Source: G965230065 sp965230065
GTDB taxonomy: Bacteria > Bacteroidota > Bacteroidia > Cytophagales > Cyclobacteriaceae
Direction: 5' to 3'
Length of the DNA stretch: 64,000 nt
NCBI GenBank assembly: GCA_965230065.1
Contig: OZ245942.1
Coordinates: 1,364,001-1,428,000, forward strand
Made by a program: the position numbers and the translations under genes
Notes under the pieces: model-generated
What the model was told of the DNA's origin: nothing
The model's input: only the letters and a program-made list of their open reading frames with translations
Database searches by the model: none
In this document: one piece after another, positions 33,858 through 43,180 of the stretch
Layout of the letters: each line of letters starts with the position of its first letter
Numbering within the stretch: position 1 is the stretch's first letter

Positions 33858-34778
33858 TCAACCATTTACCACCGTTCCTTTCGTATCAGAAACTTTCGCC
33901 AAAAACCACGCCAGAGCCAGGCCGGAAAGGATATGCCACACGCCCCACCAGGCAGCAATGTAGGCCATGCCACCCTGTCCGTCGAAAAAATCAAAAACAA
34001 TAACCAATGCCAGTCCGGAATTTTGGATGCCGGTCTCGATGGTAATCGATTTGGTATCGGGTAGGGAAAGATTGGCCACTTTGCTTACTACATAACCTCC
34101 CAGAAAAGCCAGGGCATTGTGCCCGAATACCAGGAAAATAATGAGGTGGATATACTGAAGAAAGTAATTGAAATTTGCCGAAAGCGCGCCCACCACAAAA
34201 CCGGCAAACATGAGCAGGGAAATAATACGAACCCCTTTCTTGATTTTTTGGGTAAAATCAGGATATTGATAAGCCACCCACATGCCCAGTAAAAGTGGTA
34301 TGCCCAACAGGAGCATGATGGTTTTCAGCATAGAAAAAAAATCGACACTCACGTTGTCGAGCTGGGCAGAGGAAGTATACAAATTGCCCCAAAAAGAAAA
34401 GTTGATGGGCGTCATGAACATAGACAAAACCGTGGAAAAAGCCGTAAGTGTTACCGAAAGTGCCGCGTTTCCTTTGGACATCAATGAAATAAAATTGGAA
34501 ATATTGCCACCCGGGCAGGCAGCCACCAGGATCAACCCTAACGCTACGCTGGTAACTGGGTTTATCGTCCAAATGTACAGGAAAGTTAAAGCGGGCAGGA
34601 GTACAAATTGTGATAATATGCCTATGATAACAGGCTTTGGGTGGGTGGCAATTCTTTTAAAATCCCCAATTTTAAGTTCCAATGCCACCCCAAACATGAT
34701 AAACCCAATGCAGATGTTCAGTACCAGCAGGCTGTCCTGGTTAAAATTGAGCTTGATCTGATCTAGGGTTTCCAGCAT
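33858..34778 (-). CDS. Bile acid:sodium symporter (BASS/SBF) family transporter, copy 2
   Basis: A 306-residue paralogue of the preceding gene, with the same Na+-site motifs ACPGGNISN and IETGIQNSGLAL and the same GVALEL start of helix 2. Differences lie mainly in helices 4-5 and the C-terminus, which could change substrate. Separated from copy 1 by 171 bases containing a palindrome, so the two may be expressed independently. Confidence 0.88.
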   Translation of the reverse strand: MLETLDQIKLNFNQDSLLVLNICIGFIMFGVALELKIGDFKRIATHPKPVIIGILSQFVLLPALTFLYIWTINPVTSVALGLILVAACPGGNISNFISLMSKGNAALSVTLTAFSTVLSMFMTPINFSFWGNLYTSSAQLDNVSVDFFSMLKTIMLLLGIPLLLGMWVAYQYPDFTQKIKKGVRIISLLMFAGFVVGALSANFNYFLQYIHLIIFLVFGHNALAFLGGYVVSKVANLSLPDTKSITIETGIQNSGLALVIVFDFFDGQGGMAYIAAWWGVWHILSGLALAWFLAKVSDTKGTVVNG

Positions 34779-34816
34779 ATACAGGCGGTGTGTGGTGATT
34801 TATAGGACTGAATTGA

Positions 34817-34869
34817 CGTTATAAGTTACTCGTTAAGAGCTAATAACTTTTAACGAATAACCCATAACG
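34817..34869. repeat. Palindrome between purE and the symporter gene
   Basis: CGTTA..TTA-TCGTTAA pairs with TTAACGA-TAA..TAACG across 34817-34869 as an imperfect stem of about 18 bp. Both flanking genes are on the minus strand, with purE ending at 34905, so it lies upstream of the symporter gene and downstream of purE, where it can act as the purKE terminator. Confidence 0.5.
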
Positions 34870-34904
34870 TTTAACTCCTCGTATAAAGTAAATACAAATC
34901 GGAA

Positions 34905-35426
34905 TCAAAATCCAATTTTACCGCCTTTATATCCGTATTCTTCCATTTTTTGGGCGCTATCCTCTACTTTCTTCTTCAAATCATCTTTATATTCCTGTAA
35001 TTTTTTAGCCACTTTTTTATCAGTAGTACCAATAATTTGTGCTGCCAATATTCCGGCGTTTTTGGCACCATTTAAGGCTACAGTGGCCACGGGAACCCCG
35101 CCTGGCATTTGCAAAATAGAAAGTACGGAATCCCACCCATCAATGGAATTGCGGGATTTGACAGGCACGCCAATTACGGGCAATGTGGTAATGGCAGCCA
35201 CCATGCCCGGCAGGTGGGCCGCCCCACCTGCCCCGGCCACAATGGCACGCAATCCGCGCTTTTTGGCATCTTCGGCATATTTCACCATACGGTGCGGCGT
35301 GCGGTGGGCTGATACCACGGTTACTTCGTGCGGAATTTCCATTTCTTCCAGAAACTTGGCGGCTTCTTCCATTACGGGCAAGTCGGACTGACTGCCCATA
35401 ATGATGCCAACTAAAGGTTTGCTCAT
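34905..35426 (-). CDS. purE: N5-carboxyaminoimidazole ribonucleotide mutase
   Basis: Converts N5-CAIR to CAIR in purine synthesis; class I PurE. The 173-residue protein has GIIMGSQSDLPVM at the nucleotide site, VVSAHRTPHRM with the catalytic histidine, and AGAGGAAHLPGMVAA. Its start overlaps the purK stop by four bases (ATGA), so purK and purE are coupled and work in sequence. Confidence 0.95.
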   Translation of the reverse strand: MSKPLVGIIMGSQSDLPVMEEAAKFLEEMEIPHEVTVVSAHRTPHRMVKYAEDAKKRGLRAIVAGAGGAAHLPGMVAAITTLPVIGVPVKSRNSIDGWDSVLSILQMPGGVPVATVALNGAKNAGILAAQIIGTTDKKVAKKLQEYKDDLKKKVEDSAQKMEEYGYKGGKIGF

Positions 35427-36562
35427 GCGATTACTTTTAGGTTTTCTTTTACAAATCGTGCTTTTTCTTTCAGCCTGCCCATGTCTTCATCAATGATGGT
35501 AACATGCCCCATTTTGCGAAAAGGCTTGGTCAGCTTTTTTCCGTACAAATGCACTTTTACGCCTTCTGTGGCCAGTACTTTTTCCAGCCCTTCATACCTT
35601 GCCAGTCCGGTGTATCCATCTTCGCCCAATAAATTTACCATGGCGGCCGGAATTTTGGTGGTGGTAGCCCCCAGTGGCATGTTCAGGATGGCCCGGAGGT
35701 GTTGTTCAAACTGTGAAGTAATGTTGGCTTCTATGGTATGGTGGCCACTGTTGTGGGTGCGGGGCGCTACTTCATTCACCAGCACTTCGCCTTGTTTTGT
35801 TACAAACATTTCTACGGCCAAAAGCCCAATCATATCCAGTTTTTCAATAACTTCTTTGGCTGTGTTTATGGCTTTTTGTTCAATTTCCCGGCTAACCTGG
35901 GCAGGTGCAAATAAATATTCCACCAGGTTGTGTTCCGGGTGAAACACCAACTCTACTACCGGAAAATGCTGCATTTCCCCGGCTTTGTTCCGGGCTACAA
36001 TTACCGAAATTTCTTTTTCAAAATCTACAAAAGATTCTAATAACCCGGGGGCGTCAAATCCTTTGTCAAAATCGGCTTTGGTTTTAATTACCTGCACGCC
36101 CCGTCCGTCGTACCCGGCTTTACCAAGTTTTTGCACGGCAGGCAACATGTGTTCTAAAGCGTAGAAATCCTGCTTTGATTCGGTAAGCACAAATTCGGAA
36201 GTAGGAATATTATTTTCTTTATAGAATTGTTTTTGCTCCCTTTTGTCCTGTATAAGCCGGATGATGTGCGGTTGAGGATATACGGAAATGCCTTCCTTTT
36301 CCAGCCTTTCCAGCCCTTTGGTGCTTACATTTTCTATTTCAATGGTGAGCAGGTCACATTGCTTGCCAAAATGATATACGGTGTCTTCCTTGGTAAGCGC
36401 CCCCACCGAAAATTGCTTGGCAAGGTGCTGGCAGGGGGCGTTTTTATCGGGATCGAGCACATGTACGTCCAGGTTAAAATCTATGGCTGATTGGATGAGC
36501 ATACGGCCCAACTGGCCGCCTCCCAACACACCTAATGTGAATTTTTGATAAAAATTTTCCAC
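35423..36562 (-). CDS. purK: N5-carboxyaminoimidazole ribonucleotide synthase
   Basis: ATP-grasp enzyme that carboxylates AIR with bicarbonate and ATP to N5-CAIR. The 379-residue protein opens with LGVLGGGQLGRML, then ATP-grasp elements KAGYDGRGVQVI, and NEVAPRTHNSGHHTIEA at the metal site. It is transcribed before purE. The 242-base gap to the divergent sulfatase gene holds both promoters. Confidence 0.95.
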   Translation of the reverse strand: MENFYQKFTLGVLGGGQLGRMLIQSAIDFNLDVHVLDPDKNAPCQHLAKQFSVGALTKEDTVYHFGKQCDLLTIEIENVSTKGLERLEKEGISVYPQPHIIRLIQDKREQKQFYKENNIPTSEFVLTESKQDFYALEHMLPAVQKLGKAGYDGRGVQVIKTKADFDKGFDAPGLLESFVDFEKEISVIVARNKAGEMQHFPVVELVFHPEHNLVEYLFAPAQVSREIEQKAINTAKEVIEKLDMIGLLAVEMFVTKQGEVLVNEVAPRTHNSGHHTIEANITSQFEQHLRAILNMPLGATTTKIPAAMVNLLGEDGYTGLARYEGLEKVLATEGVKVHLYGKKLTKPFRKMGHVTIIDEDMGRLKEKARFVKENLKVIA

Positions 36563-36804
36563 TTTTCTCGTTTTGCTGCCAAATTAGGGTAATTTAGAGA
36601 AGAAAAAAACAACCTTTGGTTTAAACTCTAAGCACAAAACTCTAATTCCTAAATAATCTCTAAATTTAAATGTTCAAAGCTTAAAAAAATCCCAATCAAT
36701 ATTTTCAATTATTGAACTAAGTATCAAATCATAAATTTTAATATTTGGATTTAGCTATTTGGGCTTATTTAGAATTTTGGGTTTAGCATTTAGGATTTTA
36801 CATT

Positions 36805-38262
36805 ATGACTCCCTCAGCCAAATTACCTTATTTTATCATAATTTTCGTATTTATTTTGGGTTGCTCCAAGCCAGGAAGCCAGATAAGCGAAACAAAAGAA
36901 AGAAGACCCAACATCCTTTTTATTGCAGTGGACGATTTGCGCCCCCAACTGAATTGTTATGGCCACACGCAAATGATTTCCCCCAATATTGACCGGATTG
37001 CCACGGAAGGCTTTTTGTTCAACCGGGCTTATTGCCAGGTGCCGGTTTGCGGGGCTTCCCGGGCCAGTTTGCTCACCGGATTACGCCCTACCCGCAACCG
37101 TTTTCTAAATTACTATACCCGGGTTTCTAAAGATGTGCCTGATGCCCTCACCCTACCCATGCATTTCAAGAACAATGGGTACTACACGGTGTCTAATGGA
37201 AAAATATTTCATCATACCAATGATATGGACAGTAGCTGGAGCGAAAAGCCCTGGCATCCCAGCCAAACGGTAACCTATAAAAACTGGCGCAACTACATTA
37301 CCGAAGAAAACCTGGACATTGCCCGCCAGCACGAATCGGGCAGCGGCCCCTCTTTTGAAATAGCTGAAGAGGAAGATTCCGCTTATTTCGACGGAAAAAC
37401 AGCCCAAAAAGCCATTGCAGACCTGGAAAGGTTAAAAGAGAAAGACGAACCTTTTTTTCTGGCAGTTGGCTTTTTGAAACCCCACTTACCGTTTAACGCT
37501 CCCAAAAAATACTGGGATTTGTACAAAACTGATGATTTGCAAATGGCTTCCAATCCGTTCCGCCCCGAAAATGCACCCGATGCCGCCATGCACAATTTTG
37601 GGGAACTTCGCTCTTACACGGATATTCCACGCAAAGGCCCGCTTTCTGAAGAAAAGGCACAAAAACTGGTGCATGGCTATTATGCCTGCGTAAGTTATAC
37701 CGATGCGCAAATTGGTAAATTACTGGATGCTTTGGAAACCCTGGAACTGGCTGAAAGTACCATTGTAGTGCTATGGGGCGATCACGGCTGGAACCTGGGC
37801 GAACATGGCCTTTGGTGTAAGCATTGCAATTTTGAAACATCGCTCCGCGCGCCTTTGCTCATAAAAGTGCCGGGTATAGCGGGTGGAAAAAAAACCAACG
37901 CCCTCACTGAGTTTGTAGATATTTACCCCTCTCTCTGCGAACTGGCCGGACTGTCCGTACCACACCACCTGCAGGGAATGAGCTTTGTGCCACTGCTTTC
38001 TAATCCTGATCAGCCCTGGAAGCAGCATGTTTTTAGCAAATGGCTCAACGGTTTTTCTGTCAAAAACGACCGCTACCGCTACACTGAATGGAGCCGGAAA
38101 GACAGTACTATTACGCAATATGCCCGCATGTTGTACGACCATGAAAATGACTCCCTGGAAAACCATAATGTTGCTGAAGTGCCACAAAATCAGGAGCTTA
38201 TGCATGAATTAAGCCTTCAGTTACGTGAGAGATGGAAAGAAGATTTTAGTACCACTGAATAA
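36805..38262 (+). CDS. Sulfatase lipoprotein (iduronate-2-sulfatase-like)
   Basis: A 485-residue type I sulfatase. The formylglycine site is C82-G-A-S-R86 followed by ASLLTG, the cysteine-type motif needing a maturase. Metal ligands are in FIAVDDLRP (near 40) and WGDHGWNLGEHG (near 330). Lipobox I-L-G-C20 predicts export and lipid anchoring. The VDDLRP/CxASR pattern is that of iduronate-2-sulfatase-like S1 enzymes acting on sulfated glycans such as algal polysaccharides. No maturase gene (anSME or FGE) is in the window. Monocistronic. Confidence 0.9.
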   Translation: MTPSAKLPYFIIIFVFILGCSKPGSQISETKERRPNILFIAVDDLRPQLNCYGHTQMISPNIDRIATEGFLFNRAYCQVPVCGASRASLLTGLRPTRNRFLNYYTRVSKDVPDALTLPMHFKNNGYYTVSNGKIFHHTNDMDSSWSEKPWHPSQTVTYKNWRNYITEENLDIARQHESGSGPSFEIAEEEDSAYFDGKTAQKAIADLERLKEKDEPFFLAVGFLKPHLPFNAPKKYWDLYKTDDLQMASNPFRPENAPDAAMHNFGELRSYTDIPRKGPLSEEKAQKLVHGYYACVSYTDAQIGKLLDALETLELAESTIVVLWGDHGWNLGEHGLWCKHCNFETSLRAPLLIKVPGIAGGKKTNALTEFVDIYPSLCELAGLSVPHHLQGMSFVPLLSNPDQPWKQHVFSKWLNGFSVKNDRYRYTEWSRKDSTITQYARMLYDHENDSLENHNVAEVPQNQELMHELSLQLRERWKEDFSTTE

Positions 38263-38506
38263 ACACATATCAAAAACCACATGTTGAGGGATCAATGAAC
38301 AAGCCCATTCTCAAAACTTACAAGGTAAGTATCAGGCATGCTTTCACTTTCTCATTTGCAGCTATTTGAATATTTTTGAGGGTTATTTTCTCATTTTGAG
38401 AGGTTACTATCTGTAAATTCCTTTCATTTTCCTACAACCTTTCCGGCATATCAATGTGTGTTTGGTTTTTGTGGGCTAAAATAATTCAGCCAACTTCACA
38501 AGCGCC

Positions 38507-40444
38507 ATGTATGCAAAGCTTTCTTTTCAGCCAGAATTCAACGTTAGGTCAATGAGCTTAAAAACTAAAATTTCACTAGGGTTTGTCTTTGTTCTCTTAC
38601 TCACTCTCGTTTCATCCAGTACGCTCTTTTTTTATTTCAACCAATTGGGAAGTTCAGCTACCACTTTGCTGAAGCAGGATTATCGCACCATAAAAGCTTC
38701 TGAGGCATTGGTGAACTCATTGATGAAAATGGACCGGATTCTGGCAAAAGTTTGCCTGAGCGATAAATACAATGAAACAGCACTGTTAGACGTGCTGGAC
38801 CGGGAAAAAAAACTTTTCCTGAGTAACCTTGATATTCTTGGTAGAAATCTTTCAGAAGCGCATGAACAGGAAGGCCTGGAAAAAATCAGTGCAGAATATG
38901 ATCGCTACCTTCGGCACATCCAACAGGTGAATACTGTCCCTGACCGTAACGCTTTATATTTCTCAGTACTTCAGCGCCAGCATGAATTTATGCTGGATAA
39001 ATGTATTTCACTGGCGTTTGTGAACCACGAAGCACTTAAAGAAAAAGACAAAAATGCCCAATCTCTTTATTTTCGAGCTAAAATCAACACCTTTTTGGTA
39101 ACAGTGCTGGTGTTGTTATTGGTAGCAGGCATGATTTATCAGATGCCGGGCACGATTGTCCGCCCTATCACAGAAATGAGTAGTGCTGTTAAGCATATGA
39201 TACGTGGAGAGTCTTATCAAAAAGTAGAAACAGAGGCCAGTGAGTTGGCAGACCTCGCCCGTTCTTTTAACCTGGCTGGCGAAAAACTTCAGGAAACAGA
39301 AGAAAAATTCTGGCTTATTACCAGCAGTCTATACGACATCGTGCTCTTTGCCAAGCCCGATGCCCGTGTTTTTTATACCACACCCTCTATTTCCCGTTTG
39401 CTGAATTATCAGCCTGAAGATATACTGGGTAAGGATATTTTCTATTTACTGCACCCGGCAGATACCGGGAAAGTAAAGACTGCACTCACTGCTATCCTGG
39501 CAGGTTCGCTAACTTATCATGAACCCATAGAGCTTCGCCTGAAGAAAAAAAGTGGTAAATACATGTGGGTTGAAGCTAACTATATAGCACAAGCCGATGC
39601 TGCCCACCACCCCATGTATATACAGGCTACTTTCAGGGATATTACTGAGCGCAAAAAGGCTGAGCAAAAAATGAAAAAAGCACTGAAAAAGGAACGGCAG
39701 TTGAACGAAGAACTTACCAAAGCACAGGCGGAGCTGGATCAGTTTGTATACAGCACCTCCCACAACCTGAGGGGCCCTTTGGCATCTATGCTGGGCATTG
39801 TGAACCTGATGAAAAAGTCTGCTACCCAAAAGGAACGAAACACCATGCTGGAATTCATAGAAAAAAGCATTGGTAAATTGGATGAAACCATTCATGAAAT
39901 TACCGATTATGCCCGCAACAACCGCCAGGCTGTACAAATTGAGCCTGTTGATTTTACCGCAATTATTGAAGATACTGTCGAGAGCTTACAATACCTGCCG
40001 GCTGCCAGTGAGGTGGATATTCAGTATAACATCCAGGAAGGCATTACATTTTACTCTGATGCCCATCGGTTCCAGGTAATTTTCAACAACCTGATTTCCA
40101 ATGCTTTTAAATACTACAACCCCGAGCAAACCCGGCCTTATCTGAATATTTCTATTACGACATCGGGCAATAATGTAATCATTGCCCTGGAAGACAATGG
40201 CATTGGGGTGTTGGCCGAGCATCAGGAGAGGATTTTTGACATGTTCTACCGTGCCACGGAACTATCTACCGGTTCGGGACTGGGACTTTACATTGTAAAA
40301 GAAACGATGGAAAAGCTTGAAGGCAGCATCAGTGTAACTTCAGTTTATAATGAATCCACTACATTTACGCTAACCGTTCCCAACCTGAAGAAAAACTCTG
40401 AAAAAGTGGCGAAGGTTGATGTTAGAAGTTGTATGGATGGATAG
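38507..40444 (+). CDS. Membrane sensor histidine kinase (HAMP-PAS)
   Basis: A 645-residue hybrid-free histidine kinase. Helix 1 is near 25-45, an extracytoplasmic four-helix-type sensor spans about 46-190, helix 2 near 192-212, HAMP 215-265, PAS about 268-385 and a coiled coil 386-415. HisKA is at STSHNLRGPL with phospho-acceptor His419, and the ATPase boxes are FNNLISNAFKY (527-536), EDNGIGV and GSGLGLYIV. No response regulator is adjacent, so its partner is elsewhere. ATG at 38507 is used; an alternative at 38552 starts nearer helix 1. Confidence 0.9.
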   Translation: MYAKLSFQPEFNVRSMSLKTKISLGFVFVLLLTLVSSSTLFFYFNQLGSSATTLLKQDYRTIKASEALVNSLMKMDRILAKVCLSDKYNETALLDVLDREKKLFLSNLDILGRNLSEAHEQEGLEKISAEYDRYLRHIQQVNTVPDRNALYFSVLQRQHEFMLDKCISLAFVNHEALKEKDKNAQSLYFRAKINTFLVTVLVLLLVAGMIYQMPGTIVRPITEMSSAVKHMIRGESYQKVETEASELADLARSFNLAGEKLQETEEKFWLITSSLYDIVLFAKPDARVFYTTPSISRLLNYQPEDILGKDIFYLLHPADTGKVKTALTAILAGSLTYHEPIELRLKKKSGKYMWVEANYIAQADAAHHPMYIQATFRDITERKKAEQKMKKALKKERQLNEELTKAQAELDQFVYSTSHNLRGPLASMLGIVNLMKKSATQKERNTMLEFIEKSIGKLDETIHEITDYARNNRQAVQIEPVDFTAIIEDTVESLQYLPAASEVDIQYNIQEGITFYSDAHRFQVIFNNLISNAFKYYNPEQTRPYLNISITTSGNNVIIALEDNGIGVLAEHQERIFDMFYRATELSTGSGLGLYIVKETMEKLEGSISVTSVYNESTTFTLTVPNLKKNSEKVAKVDVRSCMDG

Positions 40445-40479
40445 CCTCTCATTCTAATGGCTTACAACAACCATATCTG

Positions 40480-41526
40480 CTAATCTGCACTAAAAACATA
40501 ACCTGCCCGGATGGGAAAATGGTCTGAATAGTCTATTTCCCTGTGGGTGGTAAACGTTTTCGTTTCCAACCCTTCGCTATAAAACTGGTTGTCTATGCGT
40601 AAGAAAAAGAGTTTTCCATTATAGCTAAAGCCAAACCCGTTGGCAGCCTCTTCAAAGGCATTTTTAAGGTTGTCGCGTAAAGTGAAGTAGGTATAACTGT
40701 ACGGAATATCATTAATATCTCCGCAGATAATGTGTTCGTAAGGGCTTGCATTGATGTGCTCCACCAGGCTTTGTACCTGCTTTGCCCTCCCTATAAACCC
40801 TGATTTCAGCTTATCGGCAACGGTGAAAAACTGCTCTCCGGCCCGGTCAATTTCCAGGTAATCTTCGTCGATCTTCATCGATTGTAAATGCACATTATAC
40901 ACCCTGAGTGTATCGTTGTTGATTAAAACATCGGCAAAAATCGCATACTGGTCCGGGTGTTCTGCCAACAAAACCTCCCCCCTGTTAATTATCGGGAATT
41001 TGCTAAAAATCGCCAGGCCAAATTCTGCCCCAATTCTGTTGGTAACCGAGGGTTTGCCATAATATTGGTATTGCCCATAATTTTTGAGTTTCTGTGCTGT
41101 ATTGAAAATAGGAGAAGTTTTGTCATAATAAAATTCCTGTAAGCATTTGATGTCAGCCGTATCATTGCGCAACCAATCTATCATTTGCCTGCACGACTCG
41201 TAATTGTTATTCAGGTTGCTGTATACATTGAATACCCGCACATTGTAACTCAGTACGCTAAAGTCAGCAGTTTCACTTTCAGATTTGTTGTTAGAAAAGC
41301 TGATAAGAAAAAACTTGTACCCAATGACCAGGGCCAGAAAATGAAGGACAAAGAAAACCCTGTTGCGGAACAGATAAAAAACCAGCAAAATGAGGTTAAG
41401 AATAATCAGTACAGGTACCGACAGCGATAAGAAGCCAGCCATCCAGAAAGAAGCCGGGGACAACAACACGCTGATGTAAGCCAGCATTGTAAAGCATAAA
41501 ACTATATAGCTGATAAATTTATCCAA
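40480..41526 (-). CDS. Membrane-anchored endonuclease/exonuclease/phosphatase (EEP) family protein
   Basis: A 348-residue protein with two or three N-terminal hydrophobic helices (residues 5-75) and a C-terminal EEP domain: FSVLSYNVRVFNVY, CLQEFYYD with the catalytic Glu, VYNVHLQSM, HIICGDINDIPYSYTY and the terminal REIDYSDHFPIRAGY with the catalytic His. Such enzymes cleave phosphodiesters in DNA, lipids or sugars; the anchored domain probably faces the periplasm. Common in Bacteroidota with no assigned substrate. Confidence 0.87.
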   Translation of the reverse strand: MDKFISYIVLCFTMLAYISVLLSPASFWMAGFLSLSVPVLIILNLILLVFYLFRNRVFFVLHFLALVIGYKFFLISFSNNKSESETADFSVLSYNVRVFNVYSNLNNNYESCRQMIDWLRNDTADIKCLQEFYYDKTSPIFNTAQKLKNYGQYQYYGKPSVTNRIGAEFGLAIFSKFPIINRGEVLLAEHPDQYAIFADVLINNDTLRVYNVHLQSMKIDEDYLEIDRAGEQFFTVADKLKSGFIGRAKQVQSLVEHINASPYEHIICGDINDIPYSYTYFTLRDNLKNAFEEAANGFGFSYNGKLFFLRIDNQFYSEGLETKTFTTHREIDYSDHFPIRAGYVFSAD

Positions 41527-41589
41527 GTATCAGAATTTTGTATAAGCTAACAGTAAACGATTTGACGGCAACATACACGCAAAAGATAA

Positions 41590-42930
41590 TTAATTCTCAA
41601 AAAATGTCAAACGTTTGCCTTGCCGGCTTTCATTAAATTTACCTTGTTGATAAGCCAGATGCCCTGAAACAAGGGTGCTGTCTACAGATGAATGAAAGGT
41701 TTGCTCCTCAAAAGGCGACCATCCGCATTTGTACAAAATATTGCTTTTGTTCACCGTCCAGGGCTTCTGCAAATCAACCAGCACCAAATCGGCAAAAAAG
41801 CCTTCCCTGATAAACCCACGTTTTTCTGCCCGAAATAAGATGGCCGGGTGGTGGCTCATTTTCTCTACAATTTTTTCCAGTGAAATTTTATTTTGATGGT
41901 AAAACTCCAGCATGGCTACTAAAGCATGCTGCACGAGCGGCCCGCCTGAAGGGGCTTTAAAATATCCCTGCTGCTTTTCTTCCAAAGTGTGGGGCGCGTG
42001 GTCGGTCGCAATCACATCGATTCGGTTATCCAGCACAGCCTGAAAGATGGCTTCTTTGTCGGCTTGTGTTTTCACGGCAGGGTTCCATTTAATGAAGTTG
42101 CCCTTCTTTTCATAATCACGGTCGTCAAACCACATGTGATGTATACAGGCTTCGGCCGTAATATGCTTTTCTTCCAGGGGAATATCTGTCGTAAATAAGT
42201 CCAGTTCTTTGGCGGTAGAAATATGCAGAACATGCAGCCGTGTGCCATACTCTTTTGCCAAACCCACCGCCAGGGAAGAAGATTTATAGCAAGCCTCGGC
42301 CGATCGGATTTCCGGGTGGTAACGGGTAGGCATTTCTTCCCCATACTTTTCCCGGTATATCTCCATGTTTTTCCGGACGGTAGGCTCATCTTCGCAGTGG
42401 GTAGCCACCAGCATGGTCGCATTGCTAAACACATTGCGCAGCGTGGTTTCGTTGTCTACCAGCATATTTCCGGTAGACGACCCCATGAATACTTTCAGCC
42501 CGCACACGTTCCTGGGATTGGTTTTCATCACTTCTTCCACATTATCGTTAGACACACCCATGTAAAACGAATAATTTGCCAAAGAATTACGGGCGGCTAT
42601 CTTATATTTATCTTCCAGCAGTTCCTGGGTGAGTGCCTGGGGAACGGTATTGGGCATTTCCATAAAAGAAGTAATGCCCCCGGCCACGGCTGCTTTGGCT
42701 TCGGTGTAAATTTCGGCTTTGTGGGTAAGCCCGGGCTCGCGGAAATGTACCTGATCGTCAATGACGCCGGGCAGCAAATATTTACCTTTTCCATCAATGG
42801 TTATGTCAGTAGAAACACCAGAAAGGTCGCCTTCCATCCGGGAAATGTATTCCCCTTCTATCAAAATGTCTTTCTCTACAGTTTCCCCTTCGTTCACTAT
42901 TTTCGCGTTCAGGATTTTGATGGTTTGCAT
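41590..42930 (-). CDS. pyrC: Dihydroorotase
   Basis: Cyclises carbamoyl-aspartate to dihydroorotate in pyrimidine synthesis. The 446-residue amidohydrolase carries IDDQVHFREPGLTHK (Q60-V-H62 replaces the more usual HxH), GLKVFMGSSTGNML with the carbamylated-lysine region, ATHCEDE, LHVLHISTAKEL and IATDHAPHT. The Q at the first metal position is, from memory, normal for the Bacteroidota form including the Porphyromonas enzyme. Single gene, preceded by palindromes at 42990-43122. Confidence 0.9.
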   Translation of the reverse strand: MQTIKILNAKIVNEGETVEKDILIEGEYISRMEGDLSGVSTDITIDGKGKYLLPGVIDDQVHFREPGLTHKAEIYTEAKAAVAGGITSFMEMPNTVPQALTQELLEDKYKIAARNSLANYSFYMGVSNDNVEEVMKTNPRNVCGLKVFMGSSTGNMLVDNETTLRNVFSNATMLVATHCEDEPTVRKNMEIYREKYGEEMPTRYHPEIRSAEACYKSSSLAVGLAKEYGTRLHVLHISTAKELDLFTTDIPLEEKHITAEACIHHMWFDDRDYEKKGNFIKWNPAVKTQADKEAIFQAVLDNRIDVIATDHAPHTLEEKQQGYFKAPSGGPLVQHALVAMLEFYHQNKISLEKIVEKMSHHPAILFRAEKRGFIREGFFADLVLVDLQKPWTVNKSNILYKCGWSPFEEQTFHSSVDSTLVSGHLAYQQGKFNESRQGKRLTFFEN

Positions 42931-42989
42931 AGCTTCTATATTTGTGGTGGATATTCTTTAAATTACGACATTAGCAAGGGTTAGATGCT

Positions 42990-43047
42990 GGAAACTAGAA
43001 GTTAGAAGCTAGAATAAGAATATCTAGCTTCTAACCTCTAATTTCTG
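42990..43047. repeat. Long intergenic palindrome upstream of pyrC and the helicase gene
   Basis: GTTAGAAGCTAGA (43001-43013) pairs perfectly with 43023-43035, and the stem continues outward with two mismatches (GAAACTAGAAGTTAG against CTAACCTCTAATTTC), for about 25 bp in all. Confidence 0.55.
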
Positions 43048-43072
43048 GCCTCTAGCCACCTAACTTCTAAAC

Positions 43073-43122
43073 CCCTGGTCTGTGGCACACAGAACGGCTG
43101 TCTTGTGTGCCACAAGCCAGGG
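43073..43122. repeat. Nested hairpin TGTGGCACAC
   Basis: TGTGGCACAC (43081-43090) pairs with GTGTGCCACA (43105-43114), and the outer CCCTGG/CCAGGG at 43073-43078 and 43117-43122 extends the structure. It lies 58 bases upstream of the helicase start, in what may be its leader mRNA. Confidence 0.55.
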
Positions 43123-43180
43123 TGTTGGATTTTGGAAGCCATTAACTAACAACATTAAACAGTCAACCAAAAACTTATTA

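Noticed and set aside
41590..42930. Missing first metal histidine in dihydroorotase as a sign of inactivity
   Set aside because: The IDDQVHFREPG form is, to my knowledge, standard for Bacteroidota dihydroorotases, and the other metal ligands are present.
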